DNA of 64,000 bases from the NCBI RefSeq assembly GCF_018882125.1, contig NZ_JACVOZ010000005.1, forward strand, positions 1 through 64,000. Reading direction: 5' to 3'. Shown piece after piece: positions 49,086 to 59,530 of this stretch. Position 1 is the stretch's first letter. Each line of letters begins with the position of its first letter. This stretch comes from Polynucleobacter sp. AP-Melu-500A-A1. GTDB lineage: Bacteria > Pseudomonadota > Gammaproteobacteria > Burkholderiales > Burkholderiaceae. The translations under genes and the position numbers were made by a program. The notes beneath the pieces are model-generated. The model did no database searches, was not told where the DNA came from, and was given only the letters and a program-made list of their open reading frames with translations.

Positions 49086-51392
49086 TTAAATTTCTTCGGC
49101 TGAAGCAATATCAGTCTTAGGGGCCTTACGTGAAACAGCAGGTGCATCAAATTCTAATTTCACCTTACCTTCCTCATCAATATCGACCGAAACATGACCG
49201 CCTTGAGCCAATTTGCCAAATAAAAGCTCATCAGCAAGCGCTTTACGAACCGTATCTTGAATAATCCGCTGCATTGGGCGAGCACCCATGAGCGGATCAA
49301 ATCCGTGCTTAGCCAGATGCGCTCTCAAAGCTGGACTGAAAGCAGCATCGACTTTCTTCTCATGCAGTTGCTCTTCTAGCTGCATTAAGAATTTATCCAC
49401 TACGCGCATGATGATGGTCTCATCAAGTGCCTTGAAGGAAACAATCGCATCTAAACGGTTACGGAACTCAGGCGTAAAGAATTTTTTAATGTCAGCCATC
49501 TCATCACCAGATTCACGTGCATTAGTAAATCCGATGGTAGATTTTTGCATTGCCTCTGCGCCAGCATTGGTAGTCATGATGATGATCACATTACGGAAGT
49601 CAGTCTTACGACCATTGTTATCGGTCAAAGTACCGTGATCCATCACCTGCAAGAGGATGTTGAAAATATCCGGATGGGCTTTTTCAATCTCATCAAGCAA
49701 GAGAACACAATGGGGCTTCTTACTAACCGCCTCAGTAAGCAAACCACCCTGATCAAAGCCCACATAGCCTGGAGGGGCGCCAATCAAACGACTGACAGCA
49801 TGCCGCTCCATATATTCGGACATATCAAAGCGCAGCAGCTCAATTCCTAAAATGTAGGCCATCTGCTTAGCAACCTCAGTCTTACCAACACCCGTAGGTC
49901 CTGAGAATAAGAAAGAGCCAATGGGACGGTCGATCTTACCCAGACCAGCGCGGGTCATCTTAATCGCGCTAGCCAAGGCCTCAATCGCAGGATCCTGGCC
50001 AAACACCACACTCTTAATGTCGCGATCCAATGTTTGCAACTTACTACGATCATCCACGGTGACTGACTGGGGCGGTATGCGAGCAATTTTGGCAACAATC
50101 TCTTCGATCTCAGGACGGCCAATGGTTTTCTTTTGCTTAGACTTAGGCAAGATACGTTGTGCAGCACCTGCTTCATCAATCACATCAATCGCCTTATCTG
50201 GCAAATGACGATCATTGATGTAGCGTGAAGAAAGTTCTGCAGCGGCAACTAAAGCAGCAGCAGCGTATTTCACGCTATGGTGTTCTTCAAAGCGTGATTT
50301 AAGGCCACGCAAGATTTGTACCGTCTGATCGACTGTTGGCTCAACTACATCGACCTTCTGGAAACGACGCGACAATGCAGCATCTTTTTCAAAAATACCG
50401 CGGTACTCAGTGAAAGTAGTTGCCCCAATACATTTCAATTGACCATTCGATAACGCAGGCTTTAATAAATTACTTGCATCTAGGGTTCCACCAGATGCAG
50501 CGCCAGCACCAATTAAGGTATGAATTTCATCAATGAACAAAACACCGTGCGCATGATCTTTTAATGACTTGAGAACGCTCTTTAAGCGCTGTTCAAAGTC
50601 GCCACGATATTTAGTACCTGCCAAGAGGGCGCCCATATCCAATGAGTACACAGTAGCGTTAGCCAAAATGTCTGGAACATCACCTTTCACAATGCGCCAT
50701 GCCAAACCTTCGGCAATGGCCGTCTTACCAACGCCAGCCTCACCCACCAAGAGTGGGTTATTTTTACGACGGCGGCATAGGACCTGAATCACGCGTTCAA
50801 CTTCACTATCACGCCCAATGAGCGGATCAATCTTGCCCTGACGCGCCAAAGTGTTGAGATTTTGAGTGTATTGATCTAAGGGACTTTCTTTTCCAGAAGA
50901 GGCGACCTCCTCAGTCTCTTGTGCTGCATCAGTAGGTTTGATGTGCTCAGCCTGATCTTTTCGTACACCATGACTAATAAAGTTGACAACGTCTAAACGC
51001 GTTACCCCCTGCTGTTGCAAGAAATACACTGCGTGAGAATCTTTCTCACCAAAAATCGCAACTAGTACATTGGCACCAGTAACTTCTTTCTTACCATTGG
51101 ACGTGGATTGCACATGCATGATGGCGCGCTGGATGACACGCTGAAAGCCTAGAGTTGGCTGTGTATCTACTTCATCAGTGCCAGGCACCACCGGCGTATT
51201 GTCATTGATGAAATTCTTGAGCTGTGCTCGCAGCTCTGCAATATTCACAGCGCAAGCCTTCAAGACTTCAACGGCTGTAGCGTTATCAAGTAACGCGGCC
51301 AATAAATGTTCCACTGTGATGAATTCGTGACGAGAAGCTCTTGCGTCAACGAACGCCATGTGCAAACTGACTTCTAGTTCCTGGGCAATCAT
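49086..51392 (-). CDS. clpA: ATP-dependent Clp protease ATPase subunit ClpA
   Basis: ClpA unfolds proteins and feeds them to ClpP. The 768-residue protein has the double Clp N-domain, AAA-1 with [13 protein letters not shown], and AAA-2 with [14 protein letters not shown] ClpP-binding loop is recognisable as IGF (TIGFTN) where E. coli has IGL. ATG 51392 is chosen because GGAGGA precedes it by four bases; it overlaps the clpS stop (ATGA). clpP is not in the window. Confidence 0.96.
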   Translation of the reverse strand: MIAQELEVSLHMAFVDARASRHEFITVEHLLAALLDNATAVEVLKACAVNIAELRAQLKNFINDNTPVVPGTDEVDTQPTLGFQRVIQRAIMHVQSTSNGKKEVTGANVLVAIFGEKDSHAVYFLQQQGVTRLDVVNFISHGVRKDQAEHIKPTDAAQETEEVASSGKESPLDQYTQNLNTLARQGKIDPLIGRDSEVERVIQVLCRRRKNNPLLVGEAGVGKTAIAEGLAWRIVKGDVPDILANATVYSLDMGALLAGTKYRGDFEQRLKSVLKSLKDHAHGVLFIDEIHTLIGAGAASGGTLDASNLLKPALSNGQLKCIGATTFTEYRGIFEKDAALSRRFQKVDVVEPTVDQTVQILRGLKSRFEEHHSVKYAAAALVAAAELSSRYINDRHLPDKAIDVIDEAGAAQRILPKSKQKKTIGRPEIEEIVAKIARIPPQSVTVDDRSKLQTLDRDIKSVVFGQDPAIEALASAIKMTRAGLGKIDRPIGSFLFSGPTGVGKTEVAKQMAYILGIELLRFDMSEYMERHAVSRLIGAPPGYVGFDQGGLLTEAVSKKPHCVLLLDEIEKAHPDIFNILLQVMDHGTLTDNNGRKTDFRNVIIIMTTNAGAEAMQKSTIGFTNARESGDEMADIKKFFTPEFRNRLDAIVSFKALDETIIMRVVDKFLMQLEEQLHEKKVDAAFSPALRAHLAKHGFDPLMGARPMQRIIQDTVRKALADELLFGKLAQGGHVSVDIDEEGKVKLEFDAPAVSRKAPKTDIASAEEI

Positions 51393-51736
51393 GCTTCCTC
51401 CATAGTGCACTGTAGTGGGTGGCCCGCTTCACGGGATAATTCAACAACTTGATGCACCTTCGTAGCAGCGACATCGCGAGTAAACACTCCACAAATGCCT
51501 TTGCCAACTAAATGAACCTGCAACATGATGCGAGTTGCAGTTTCATGATCTTTATTAAAATACTCTTGAATCACCATCACCACAAACTCCATTGGGGTGT
51601 AATCATCATTTAATAACAATACTTTAAACATCGAGGGTGCTTTAACTTTTTCTGCTTGCTTTTCGAGCAGAATCGTATCCTCGAGGTAGGGATTGGCTGG
51701 ATTACCAGTAGTGGGATTTTTAGGTGCGGTACTCAT
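51389..51736 (-). CDS. clpS: ClpS adaptor of the N-end rule pathway
   Basis: ClpS delivers substrates with N-terminal Leu, Phe, Tyr or Trp to ClpAP. The core [20 protein letters not shown] shows the DD-x2-T-x-MEFV substrate pocket. ATG 51736 (115 residues) is preferred to an in-frame codon at 51763. It is translationally coupled to clpA. The 283 bases to the divergent csp start hold both promoters. Confidence 0.95.
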   Translation of the reverse strand: MSTAPKNPTTGNPANPYLEDTILLEKQAEKVKAPSMFKVLLLNDDYTPMEFVVMVIQEYFNKDHETATRIMLQVHLVGKGICGVFTRDVAATKVHQVVELSREAGHPLQCTMEEA

Positions 51737-51880
51737 GAGAAACATTCTAAACACAGATAACAAAACTTTATTTTTAGGATCTTGTTGCGAAAACCCCGCA
51801 AAAACCCCTATTTAAACCATATTGGGGCATTTTTTGAGAAAAAAAGGGGTAATCACTAGGGTATGAGCACATATAACTCC

Positions 51881-52019
51881 TTGACACCCCTACAAAAAGG
51901 GCAAACAATCGAGGGGTAGGCCTTTATTGAGGTTCTATTTAGGCGTGTTGTGGAGCGAGACTGATTAAAAAGTATTTACCCTCATCACGGTTGTTTTAAG
52001 TTTATGTAATGGAGTTCGC
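51881..52019 (+). promoter_or_regulatory. csp promoter and long 5' leader
   Basis: A perfect TTGACA (51881-51886) lies 17 bases before AACAAT (51904-51909). This predicts a leader of about 100 bases before the ATG at 52020, with GGAG six bases upstream of it. Long structured leaders are typical of cold-shock mRNAs and act as thermosensors in E. coli cspA. The rest of the 51737-52019 gap shows no ORF. Confidence 0.45.
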
Positions 52020-52223
52020 ATGGCGACCGGAATTGTTAAGTGGTTCAATGATGCAAAAGGTTTTGGCTTTATCAAACCTGATGATGGTGAAGAAGAGTTG
52101 TTCGCGCATTTCAGCGCAATTACTATGCCTGGGTTTAAAACCCTCAAGGAAAACCAAAAGGTAACGTTTGACATTACCCAAGGCCCTAAAGGCAAGCAAG
52201 CTACCAATATCCAAGCGGCTTAA
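52020..52223 (+). CDS. Cold-shock domain protein
   Basis: The 67-residue single cold-shock domain binds single-stranded nucleic acid. RNP1 is KGFGFI; RNP2 is LFAHF, where most relatives have VFVHF. The start [16 protein letters not shown] is family-typical. Several Csp paralogues usually exist per genome, so no letter is assigned. A strong terminator follows. Confidence 0.96.
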   Translation: MATGIVKWFNDAKGFGFIKPDDGEEELFAHFSAITMPGFKTLKENQKVTFDITQGPKGKQATNIQAA

Positions 52224-52243
52224 TAGTCCTTAGATCATTATGG

Positions 52244-52274
52244 AAAACCCAGGACTTGTTCCTGGGTTTTTTTT
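52244..52274 (+). terminator. Intrinsic terminator of csp
   Basis: A 10-bp stem (AAAACCCAGG with CCTGGGTTTT, 7-base loop) runs into a T-tract, 21 bases after the csp stop. Confidence 0.9.
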
Positions 52275-52298
52275 CGTCTGCATTTTCTCTCGCTTAGA

Positions 52299-52772
52299 AT
52301 GCACAACATGTCTCTATCCACAAAATACTTGCGCAACGCATGCACATCAATATTCTCATCTATCCTTTTAGTTTGTTCAGGACTTGTGCCAGCACAAGTG
52401 AATGTAGGTTTACCCACGATTGAATTAAAGACAGGTATTTATCGTATTCAGGCAGAACTGGCTGATAACCCAAAAGCAAGAGAGGTAGGCCTCATGAATC
52501 GCACCACGATGCCAGCCAACTCGGGCATGCTGTTTGTCTTTGAACAAAAGGCTGGTCATTGCTTTTGGATGAATAACACTAAGATCCCTCTTGCTATTGC
52601 CTTTATTGCTGACGATGGCAAGATTATCAATATTGAAGAGATGCAAGCAGAAACTACGAATAGCCACTGCCCTAAAGCAACTGTGCGTTATGCCCTTGAG
52701 ATGAACAAGCAATGGTTCTCAGAGCGAGTCATTGTGCCTGGTACAGTGATTACAGGGCTACCTAAGAGGTAA
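52299..52772 (+). CDS. DUF192 family exported protein
   Basis: The 157-residue protein has an N-terminal signal-like segment (SIFSSILLVCSGLVPAQ) and the DUF192 core with AREVGLMNRTTMPANSGMLF, FWMNNTKIPLAIAFI and a Cys-Pro-Lys block. The family is small, often periplasmic, and its function is not known. The start at 52299 has no clear ribosome binding site; 52308 is an alternative. A hairpin terminator follows. Confidence 0.88.
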   Translation: MHNMSLSTKYLRNACTSIFSSILLVCSGLVPAQVNVGLPTIELKTGIYRIQAELADNPKAREVGLMNRTTMPANSGMLFVFEQKAGHCFWMNNTKIPLAIAFIADDGKIINIEEMQAETTNSHCPKATVRYALEMNKQWFSERVIVPGTVITGLPKR

Positions 52773-52793
52773 GCGGTAAAAGAATTACCAATA

Positions 52794-52819
52794 AAAACGC
52801 AGACCTCGGTCTGCGTTTT
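52794..52819. terminator. Bidirectional terminator between DUF192 gene and ppnP
   Basis: AAAACGCAGACC and GGTCTGCGTTTT form a 12-bp inverted repeat with T-runs on both strands, 22 bases after the DUF192 stop and 35 bases past the ppnP stop. Confidence 0.88.
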
Positions 52820-52853
52820 GTTTATGAGTGCTGCTGACTTATTTCCGATTACT

Positions 52854-53159
52854 TTATTCAAAGTGGCAAACATAATGCACGGGTTGCTCCGCACGGATGA
52901 TGAAATAACCGCCCTTTTCGACTTCCCAGCTTTGACCAGCTTTGAACTCTTGTTCTGGAGCGCCATTAATACTGACAAAAGCATTGCCATCGACTACTTC
53001 CATGATTTCTTTGGTACTGAGGTCAAAACGCAAGGTGCTTGGCAATACAACACCTACTGACTTACGAATACCATTAGGCAAAGTCACAGTATGCGATACG
53101 CATTTACCGTCAAAATATACATTGGCCTTTTTGCCTACTGAAACTTGATCAAATTGCAT
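52854..53159 (-). CDS. ppnP: Pyrimidine/purine nucleoside phosphorylase (DUF1255, YaiE family)
   Basis: This 101-residue small cupin (FDQVSVGKKANVYFDGKCVSHTV start, QPVHYVCHF end) matches the PpnP/YaiE family, which splits nucleosides with phosphate. It follows argG by 33 bases on the same strand and may be cotranscribed with it. Length is standard (about 95-105). Confidence 0.9.
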   Translation of the reverse strand: MQFDQVSVGKKANVYFDGKCVSHTVTLPNGIRKSVGVVLPSTLRFDLSTKEIMEVVDGNAFVSINGAPEQEFKAGQSWEVEKGGYFIIRAEQPVHYVCHFE

Positions 53160-53192
53160 CTGAATTTCCTCTAATTTAAATTTTAGGTTTGA

Positions 53193-54425
53193 TTATTTCT
53201 TGGCACGCTTGCGCTTGGCAATTTCTGCAATCCGCATACGCAGCGCATTGAGCTTAATAAAGCCGCCAGCATCCGCTTGGTTGTATGCACCGCCATCATC
53301 ATCAAAGGTGGCGATATTTTGATCAAACAAAGTATTCGCTGAATCGCGTGAGATGACTGACACTGAGCCCTTATAGAGCTTCAAGCGAACTACGCCATTG
53401 ACCATCTGCTGCGTATGATCAATCAAAGTTTGCAAAGCAATGCGCTCGGGAGACCACCATAAACCGTTATAGATCAAGCTCGCATAACGTGGCATGAGGT
53501 CATCCTTGAGGTGAGCCACTTCGCGATCGAGGGTAATACTCTCGATACCGCGGTGCGCTTTCAGAAGAATGGTACCGCCAGGAGTTTCATAACAGCCACG
53601 ACTCTTCATGCCCACAAAGCGATTTTCTACCAAATCCAAACGGCCAATACCGTGCTTGCCACCAATACGGTTTAGTTCCGCCAACAACTCATGAGCTTTA
53701 TAGGCTTTTCCATCGATGGCAACGGGATCACCCGCACGGAACTCAATTTCAATAATTTCAGCGGCATCGGGTGCTTTTTCAGGGGAAACTGTCCAACGCC
53801 ACATTGACTCTTCGGCCTCAGCATTCGGGTTCTCTAAATGACGACCTTCATAACTGATGTGCAGCAAGTTGGCGTCCATTGAATAAGGTGAGCCACCTTG
53901 CTTGTGCTTCATCTCTACTGGAATGCCATGCTTTTCAGCATAGGCCATGAGTTTTTCACGAGAGAGTAGATCCCATTCACGCCATGGGGCAATCACTTTG
54001 ATTCCTGGCTCTAATGCGTAGTAACCCAACTCAAATCGAACCTGATCGTTACCTTTACCAGTAGCGCCGTGTGAAACTGCATCTGCACCTGTCAGACGAG
54101 CAATTTCAATTTGACGCTTGGCAATTAAGGGGCGGGCAATCGAAGTGCCTAGTAAATATTCGCCTTCATAAATTGTGTTCGCACGGAACATCGGAAATAC
54201 AAAGTCGCGAACAAACTCTTCACGCAAATCATCGATAAAAATATTTTCTGGTTTGATACCAAACTGCAAAGCCTTAGCACGCGCTGGCTCCAACTCTTCA
54301 CCCTGACCCAAGTCAGCGGTAAAAGTCACAATCTCACACCCGTAAGTATCTTGAAGCCATTTCAAGATCACGCTAGTGTCTAGACCACCGGAATAAGCTA
54401 GTACTGCTTTTTTAATATCAGACAT
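53193..54425 (-). CDS. argG: Argininosuccinate synthase
   Basis: ArgG joins citrulline and aspartate using ATP. The 410-residue protein has the PP-loop [16 protein letters not shown] at the start and the substrate blocks [15 protein letters not shown] and [18 protein letters not shown]. It follows argF by 66 bases; together they convert ornithine to argininosuccinate. Confidence 0.97.
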   Translation of the reverse strand: MSDIKKAVLAYSGGLDTSVILKWLQDTYGCEIVTFTADLGQGEELEPARAKALQFGIKPENIFIDDLREEFVRDFVFPMFRANTIYEGEYLLGTSIARPLIAKRQIEIARLTGADAVSHGATGKGNDQVRFELGYYALEPGIKVIAPWREWDLLSREKLMAYAEKHGIPVEMKHKQGGSPYSMDANLLHISYEGRHLENPNAEAEESMWRWTVSPEKAPDAAEIIEIEFRAGDPVAIDGKAYKAHELLAELNRIGGKHGIGRLDLVENRFVGMKSRGCYETPGGTILLKAHRGIESITLDREVAHLKDDLMPRYASLIYNGLWWSPERIALQTLIDHTQQMVNGVVRLKLYKGSVSVISRDSANTLFDQNIATFDDDGGAYNQADAGGFIKLNALRMRIAEIAKRKRAKK

Positions 54426-54491
54426 GTTTTCTATTCAATCAAAAAATAATCAAAACGAATTACAAAACTCAATGAACACTTAAATAACTTT

Positions 54492-55472
54492 TTATTCCAA
54501 ACGCCCGCAGAGCAAATACTCCATCAATGCCTTCTGGACGTGCAGACGATTTTCCGCCTCTTCCCACACAATGCTTTGAGGCCCGTCTATGACTTCGGCA
54601 GACACCTCTTCTCCACGATGCGCTGGCAGGCAATGCATAAATAAGGCATCTGGTTTTGCAGCAGCCATTAACTCCTCGTCTACCATCCAATCCTGAAAAG
54701 CCTTCATGCGTGAAGTATTTTCAGCTTCATAGCCCATGCTGGTCCATACATCGGTGGTTACCAAATCTGCATCTTTGCAAGCGTCCTTGGGATCAGCACA
54801 AACCGTTAAATGCTTTGCAGCTTCCTTTGTCAAGCGACTGGTATCAAGTTGATATCCTGCGGGTGCTGAAAAACGAAATTGGAAATCCAAACATTCTGCT
54901 GCCTGTATCCAGGTGTAAGCCATGTTGTTGGCATCACCAACCCAGGCAACGGTTTTTCCTTGAATAGGGCCGCGTGCCTCCACATAAGTGAAGATATCGG
55001 CTAATACCTGACAAGGATGAAACTCATTGGTTAAGCCATTAATGACTGGCACACGAGAATTCGCTGCAAATCGCTCGATAATGTCCTGTCCGAAGGTGCG
55101 AATCATGATGATGTCAGTCATCCGAGAAATCACCTGCGCAGCATCCTCTACAGGCTCGCCACGGCCCAACTGTGTATCTCGGGTATTTAGGTATACAGCA
55201 TGGCCACCAAGTTGATGTATGCCCGCCTCAAAAGAAAGACGTGTACGAGTGGAGTGCTTCTCAAAAATCATTGCCAATGTACGATCGTGCAAAGGATGCC
55301 AAGTCTCGTAACTTTTGAATTTTGACTTGAGCCATGCCGTTCTTTTGAGCAAGAATTCATACTCCTCACGACTCAAGTCGGAAAACTGGAGGTAGTGCTT
55401 GACCTGACCAGGCACTTGAGGCTTTGCCAGAGATGTCATTGTTGAGCTTTCTACTAAAGTTTTAGCTTGCAT
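54492..55472 (-). CDS. argF: Ornithine carbamoyltransferase
   Basis: ArgF makes citrulline from ornithine and carbamoyl phosphate. The carbamoyl-phosphate loop is STRTRLSFEAG, with FHPCQVLADI and the ornithine-site Cys in HCLPAHRGEEV. ATG 55472 has GAG six bases upstream (326 residues); ATG 55439 (315 residues) better matches the usual start and is equally possible. It heads argF-argG-ppnP. Confidence 0.96.
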   Translation of the reverse strand: MQAKTLVESSTMTSLAKPQVPGQVKHYLQFSDLSREEYEFLLKRTAWLKSKFKSYETWHPLHDRTLAMIFEKHSTRTRLSFEAGIHQLGGHAVYLNTRDTQLGRGEPVEDAAQVISRMTDIIMIRTFGQDIIERFAANSRVPVINGLTNEFHPCQVLADIFTYVEARGPIQGKTVAWVGDANNMAYTWIQAAECLDFQFRFSAPAGYQLDTSRLTKEAAKHLTVCADPKDACKDADLVTTDVWTSMGYEAENTSRMKAFQDWMVDEELMAAAKPDALFMHCLPAHRGEEVSAEVIDGPQSIVWEEAENRLHVQKALMEYLLCGRLE

Positions 55473-55590
55473 TTTTTCTCAAAGCTTTCGACTACACAAA
55501 AATAGATCCTAAAGTCATCTTACGGCCAACTCAGGCTGTTAAGCTAGAGGGCTTAGTACCACTTATTTCTTCCACGTTCCAAAAGCCAAT

Positions 55591-55899
55591 TTGAACTATA
55601 AACAGTTGTTCATTCAAGGTATTACAACTTCTGGCAAGCCCTTTCGCCCCAGTGACTGGGCGGAGCGTCTTTGCGGGGTAATGGCTACGTTTCGCCCACC
55701 AGGAGATTCTGGAGACCCTCGCTTCACTTATTCGCCCTACGTTAGACCTGTACTGATTGCAAAAGTGAAATGCGTTGTTATTGATACCAGACTAGGTGAT
55801 CTTGATCCAAGAGCGCTGGACTTTGTAATGAACTTTGCCAAAGACAACAGTCTACCGATCGAAGAGGCATGTGAGTTTGAACCCAAACCCCAAACCTAG
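55591..55899 (+). CDS. DUF3579 family protein
   Basis: The 102-residue protein has the family core GKPFRPSDWAERLCGVMATF followed by YSPYVRPVLI and KCVVIDTRL. The family is largely betaproteobacterial, without known function. The start appears to be TTG 55591, since a stop codon lies 16 codons upstream and no ATG or GTG occurs between; no ribosome binding site is seen. It is often found beside rpsT and murJ, as here. Confidence 0.88.
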   Translation: MNYKQLFIQGITTSGKPFRPSDWAERLCGVMATFRPPGDSGDPRFTYSPYVRPVLIAKVKCVVIDTRLGDLDPRALDFVMNFAKDNSLPIEEACEFEPKPQT

Positions 55900-55910
55900 C
55901 CCTAAAAACA

Positions 55911-55935
55911 AAAACCCGCTCTGATGAGGAGCGGG
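55911..55935 (-). terminator. Intrinsic terminator of rpsT
   Basis: A 7-bp GC-rich stem (CCCGCTC with GAGCGGG) is followed on the minus strand by a T-run, 44 bases past the rpsT stop. It may also halt the convergent DUF3579 transcript. Confidence 0.8.
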
Positions 55936-55978
55936 CTTAGGTCGAAATACACTCGACCAGCCTACAACAATTACTAAA

Positions 55979-56245
55979 TTACGCTGCCATCGCCTTAATT
56001 GCTGCAGACAAACGTGACTTCTGACGAGCAGCAGTATTTTTGTGAGCAATCTTTTTGTCAGCAATCTTGTCGATCGTTGCTTGAGTTGCTGCGAATACTT
56101 TAGCAGCTGCGTCTTTATCACCAGTGTCGATTGCTTTACGTACTGCCTTAATGGATGTACGGAGCTTTGAACGCAAGCTGGAGTTATGCTCGTTCTGTTT
56201 TACTGCCTGGCGTGCGCGCTTGCGCGCTTGTGCGGTATTGGCCAT
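55979..56245 (-). CDS. rpsT: 30S ribosomal protein bS20
   Basis: The 88-residue basic helical protein ([20 protein letters not shown] start, [17 protein letters not shown] end) binds 16S rRNA early in assembly. It is monocistronic with its own terminator and is divergent from murJ across 152 bases. Confidence 0.97.
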   Translation of the reverse strand: MANTAQARKRARQAVKQNEHNSSLRSKLRTSIKAVRKAIDTGDKDAAAKVFAATQATIDKIADKKIAHKNTAARQKSRLSAAIKAMAA

Positions 56246-56397
56246 CTTTAAACCTTGCCTCTATAAATTGCTAAATACGATTAGTTGAAAATCTTGTCGG
56301 ATGCGCCGGATTTGTAAGCCAGCCCACCAAAACCCAAGATTTTACATTAAAGGGGCAAAAAAGCCCAGTTGCTTGATAAATAGGGGAAAATCGGCTC

Positions 56398-57951
56398 ATG
56401 AATCTGCTTTCTGCCGCATTCAAGGTTAGCTCCTTGACCATGCTTTCCCGCATTACGGGCCTCCTCCGAGAGACTCTGATTGCCCGTAGTTTCGGGGCCT
56501 CCGAGTGGACTGACGCCTTTAATGTGGCTTTTAGGCTACCCAATCTCTTACGCCGATTATTTGCCGAAGGGGCCTTTTCCCAGGCTTTTGTACCTATTTT
56601 GGGGGAGATTTCCAGTAGCGGAGATCAGAAACAGGCTCAAATCCTAGTTAATGCGGTCGCCACGCTCTTATTTTGGGTATTACTGCTCACCGTATTGATA
56701 GGCGTTATTGGCGCCCCAGTGCTCATTCTGGTAATTGCTACAGGCTTCAGTGGTGGGCCGGCTTTTGAGGCTAGTGTCGTAATGACCCGCATCATGTTCC
56801 CTTATATCGGACTGATATCCATGGTCTCGCTATCGGCCGGTATTTTGAACACCTTTGGGCGTTTTGCAATTCCAGCCTTTACCCCTGTATTGCTCAATCT
56901 TGCCCTAATTGGAAGCGCCATCTTTTTAGCGCCACATCTTGAGCAACCCATTTATGCCTTGAGCATTGGCGTGCTGATAGGTGGTGTACTTCAGTTAGCT
57001 ATTCAAATTCCGGCATTGTCTCGCTTGGGTCTTCTGCCGCGCGTTGGCTTAATGCCTGGCGCAATCAAAGCAGCAATTCGTAATCCTGATGCAAGGCGTG
57101 TTTTAAAACTGATGGGGCCTGCCGTGTTTGCTGTGTCAGTTGCGCAAATTTCTTTAATTATTAATACCAACATTGCCTCACGCTTGCAAGCTGGCAGTGT
57201 TTCTTGGCTTTCCTATGCCGATCGCTTGATGGAATTTCCAACGGCTTTGCTTGGGGTAGCTTTGGGTACCGTGCTCCTACCAAGCTTAAGTAAGGCCAAT
57301 GCTAAAAATGACTTGGTTCATGCTGGCGAACTTTTGATCTGGGGCTTGCAACTGACATTCTTATTGGCGGCCCCTTGTGCAATTGCATTGTTTATTTTTG
57401 GCGAGCCCATTGCGGCTGTCTTGTATCACTATGGAAAATTTAATGCCCTCGATGTTTTGATGACGCAGCGCGCCCTATCTGCTTACGGCGTTGGACTCAT
57501 CGGCTTGATCTTGGTAAAAATATTGGCGCCCGGTTTTTATTCTCGCCAAGATATTCGGACACCCGTCAAAATTGGCATACTTGTATTGGTTGCCACCCAA
57601 TTGGCTAACCTGGTATTTGTTCCCTGGCTTGGGCATGCAGGTCTAGCACTTTCAGTAGGGGCTGGAGCCTGTCTAAATGCTGCACTACTTTGGGTCGGTT
57701 TACGTAAACGTGGCGCCTTACCAGATGCTGCTTGGGCTAAATACCTGGGGCAATTATTATTGGCGCTGATTCCTCTGGCGGGGGTACTGTTTTATGGGGC
57801 TTATGCCCACAATTGGATCGCTCTTCAGGCGGAGCCTTGGATCCGGATTGGACTTCTAGCCGGGTGGCTTGGATTGGCAGCGATTGTCTACTTTGCATCC
57901 CTGGCTTTAGTCGGAATTCGCTGGCAAAAATTCTTACGTCATGCAAAATAG
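56398..57951 (+). CDS. murJ: Lipid II flippase MurJ
   Basis: The 517-residue protein has about 14 membrane segments and the family start LLSAAFKVSSLTMLSRITGLLR followed by RLPNLLRRLFAEGAFSQAFVP. It flips lipid II for peptidoglycan synthesis. AGGGGA lies about a dozen bases before the ATG. The next gene starts five bases after its stop. Confidence 0.96.
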   Translation: MNLLSAAFKVSSLTMLSRITGLLRETLIARSFGASEWTDAFNVAFRLPNLLRRLFAEGAFSQAFVPILGEISSSGDQKQAQILVNAVATLLFWVLLLTVLIGVIGAPVLILVIATGFSGGPAFEASVVMTRIMFPYIGLISMVSLSAGILNTFGRFAIPAFTPVLLNLALIGSAIFLAPHLEQPIYALSIGVLIGGVLQLAIQIPALSRLGLLPRVGLMPGAIKAAIRNPDARRVLKLMGPAVFAVSVAQISLIINTNIASRLQAGSVSWLSYADRLMEFPTALLGVALGTVLLPSLSKANAKNDLVHAGELLIWGLQLTFLLAAPCAIALFIFGEPIAAVLYHYGKFNALDVLMTQRALSAYGVGLIGLILVKILAPGFYSRQDIRTPVKIGILVLVATQLANLVFVPWLGHAGLALSVGAGACLNAALLWVGLRKRGALPDAAWAKYLGQLLLALIPLAGVLFYGAYAHNWIALQAEPWIRIGLLAGWLGLAAIVYFASLALVGIRWQKFLRHAK

Positions 57952-57956
57952 CTTCT

Positions 57957-58799
57957 ATGCCAACACAACAACTCGATTATTTCACCTCCTTAGTTGCTGA
58001 AGACGAACACCTGCCTTTAACCGAGGCAGCCATTGCGGTTGCTCAGCACGCTTATCCCGATCTAGATGTTCAAGGGGTGCTCGATCAAATTGACGAGATG
58101 GGTAACAAACTCAAAACCCGTATTACGCCGGATACTTCACCCGTTCAGCGCTTACAAATTCTGAAACATTTTTTTTATACTGAGCTGGGTTTTGGTCCAA
58201 ACCCAAATGATTTCTACAATCCAGAAAATTCTTATCTGCACTACATCCTAGAAAATCGCAGAGGCATCCCCATTTCATTGGCAATATTAATGATGGAGCT
58301 TGGCAATCAAATTGGCTTAAAAATACGCGGCGTGTCATTTCCGAATCACTTTATGATGCGGATCTCTTTGCAACAAGGTGAAGTGATCATGGATCCTCTC
58401 ACAGGAGAATCTCGCTCTAAGCATCAGCTACAAGAAATGTTGGATCCCTATCTGGATGCCAAAGGCTATCGTGGAGATCTCAGCCTGCCATTGAATGTTT
58501 TCTTGCGCGCTTCTAGTCCTCGAGAAATCCTCTCACGCTTTTTAAGAAATCTCAAAATGATTTACTCAGAACATGAGCGCTGGGAACGCTTGCTAGGTAT
58601 ACAGGAGCGCTTGGTCATTCTATTGCCTGACTCTGCAGAGGAGATTCGCGATCGCGGTCTAATCTTTGCACAACTGGAATATTTCCGTCCCGCCTTGGCT
58701 GATATGCATCGTTACCTGAGTGAAGCGCCAGGAGCGGAAGATGCTAGCGATATTCGTGAGCATATCGCCACACTGGAAAGCCAAACCAAACTGCACTAA
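57957..58799 (+). CDS. SirB1 family protein (transglutaminase-like, TPR)
   Basis: The 280-residue protein has the family block NRRGIPISLAILMMELGNQI followed by FPNHFMMRI and a C-terminal helical-repeat part (YFRPALADMHRYL). SirB1 proteins look like inactive or atypical transglutaminases; their function is unsettled. ATG 57957 is chosen because the longer frame from 57813 lies inside murJ. It is coupled to murJ. Confidence 0.9.
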   Translation: MPTQQLDYFTSLVAEDEHLPLTEAAIAVAQHAYPDLDVQGVLDQIDEMGNKLKTRITPDTSPVQRLQILKHFFYTELGFGPNPNDFYNPENSYLHYILENRRGIPISLAILMMELGNQIGLKIRGVSFPNHFMMRISLQQGEVIMDPLTGESRSKHQLQEMLDPYLDAKGYRGDLSLPLNVFLRASSPREILSRFLRNLKMIYSEHERWERLLGIQERLVILLPDSAEEIRDRGLIFAQLEYFRPALADMHRYLSEAPGAEDASDIREHIATLESQTKLH

Positions 58800-58819
58800 T
58801 GTTTTAGCCTGCAGTTTGG
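58786..58819. terminator. Weak hairpin between the SirB1-like gene and dedA
   Basis: CCAAACTGCA and TGCAGTTTGG form a 10-bp stem with a 14-base loop across the SirB1 stop codon. The T-rich stretch after it on the plus strand is interrupted, so termination is plausible but not certain. Confidence 0.4.
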
Positions 58820-58827
58820 CTACTGGT

Positions 58828-59487
58828 CTACTTTTGCTTGCGCTGAAAAATCTTATATACCGCAGCTAGCGCAACGGGAACGGCAGCAGCCCCAACGCCA
58901 ACTAGCACAATGACATTCAAGTTCTGACGAATAATCGGAATATTGCCAAAGAAGTAACCGGCAATGACTAATCCATATACCCAAAGTAATGCGCCGGTGA
59001 TATTGAAAAACTGAAAGCGTGAAAAATTCATTTCAGATACACCAGCAATAAATGGCGCAAATGTCCGAAAGATGGGTAAGAAGCGCGCCAAGATAATGGT
59101 CTTACCACCATGCCTCTCATAAAAGGCATGTGTTTTACGCAAAGCGTTTTGATCGATCCAACGCGATTGACTACTAAACACTTTTTTACCAATCCAACGG
59201 CCAATGAAATAGTTCACCGTGTTGCCGGCAACTGCGGCAATCAAAAGCCCAATAGTCAAAGTCCAAATATTGAAATGCTCTGTGGCGCAATACGCTCCTG
59301 CAATAAACAAGAGGGAGTCTCCTGGCAAAAATGGGGCAACTACCAGGCCTGTCTCGGCAAAGACAATGGCAAATAGCAAGCCATATGCCCATGCGCCATA
59401 TTGCTGAATAACGACGTCTAAATGACGATCAATATGTAGCAATAAATCGCCTAACTGCATCAAAGTATCAATCAACTTAAGCTCCAA
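58828..59487 (-). CDS. DedA family membrane protein
   Basis: The 219-residue inner-membrane protein has five to six hydrophobic segments, the early block PFLPGDSLLFIAGAY and the signature ILARFLPIFRTFAPFIAGV. DedA proteins act in undecaprenyl-phosphate or phospholipid recycling and membrane homeostasis. It is divergent from miaA across 43 bases. Confidence 0.93.
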   Translation of the reverse strand: MELKLIDTLMQLGDLLLHIDRHLDVVIQQYGAWAYGLLFAIVFAETGLVVAPFLPGDSLLFIAGAYCATEHFNIWTLTIGLLIAAVAGNTVNYFIGRWIGKKVFSSQSRWIDQNALRKTHAFYERHGGKTIILARFLPIFRTFAPFIAGVSEMNFSRFQFFNITGALLWVYGLVIAGYFFGNIPIIRQNLNVIVLVGVGAAAVPVALAAVYKIFQRKQK

Positions 59488-59495
59488 ATATTGGT

Positions 59496-59525
59496 TTGAT
59501 AGCGATATTAACAGGCTCTTATAAT
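59496..59525 (+). promoter_or_regulatory. miaA promoter
   Basis: TTGATA (59496-59501) and TATAAT (59520-59525) are 18 bases apart, a near-consensus sigma-70 promoter. The -10 box ends five bases before the first ATG, so the transcript would begin at or inside the start codon. It is either leaderless or uses the second ATG at 59558. Confidence 0.6.
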
Positions 59526-59530
59526 GAGAT

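Noticed and set aside
57813-57956. N-terminal extension of the SirB1-like protein
   Set aside because: Lies entirely within murJ in another frame; the ATG at 57957 right after the murJ stop is the natural start.
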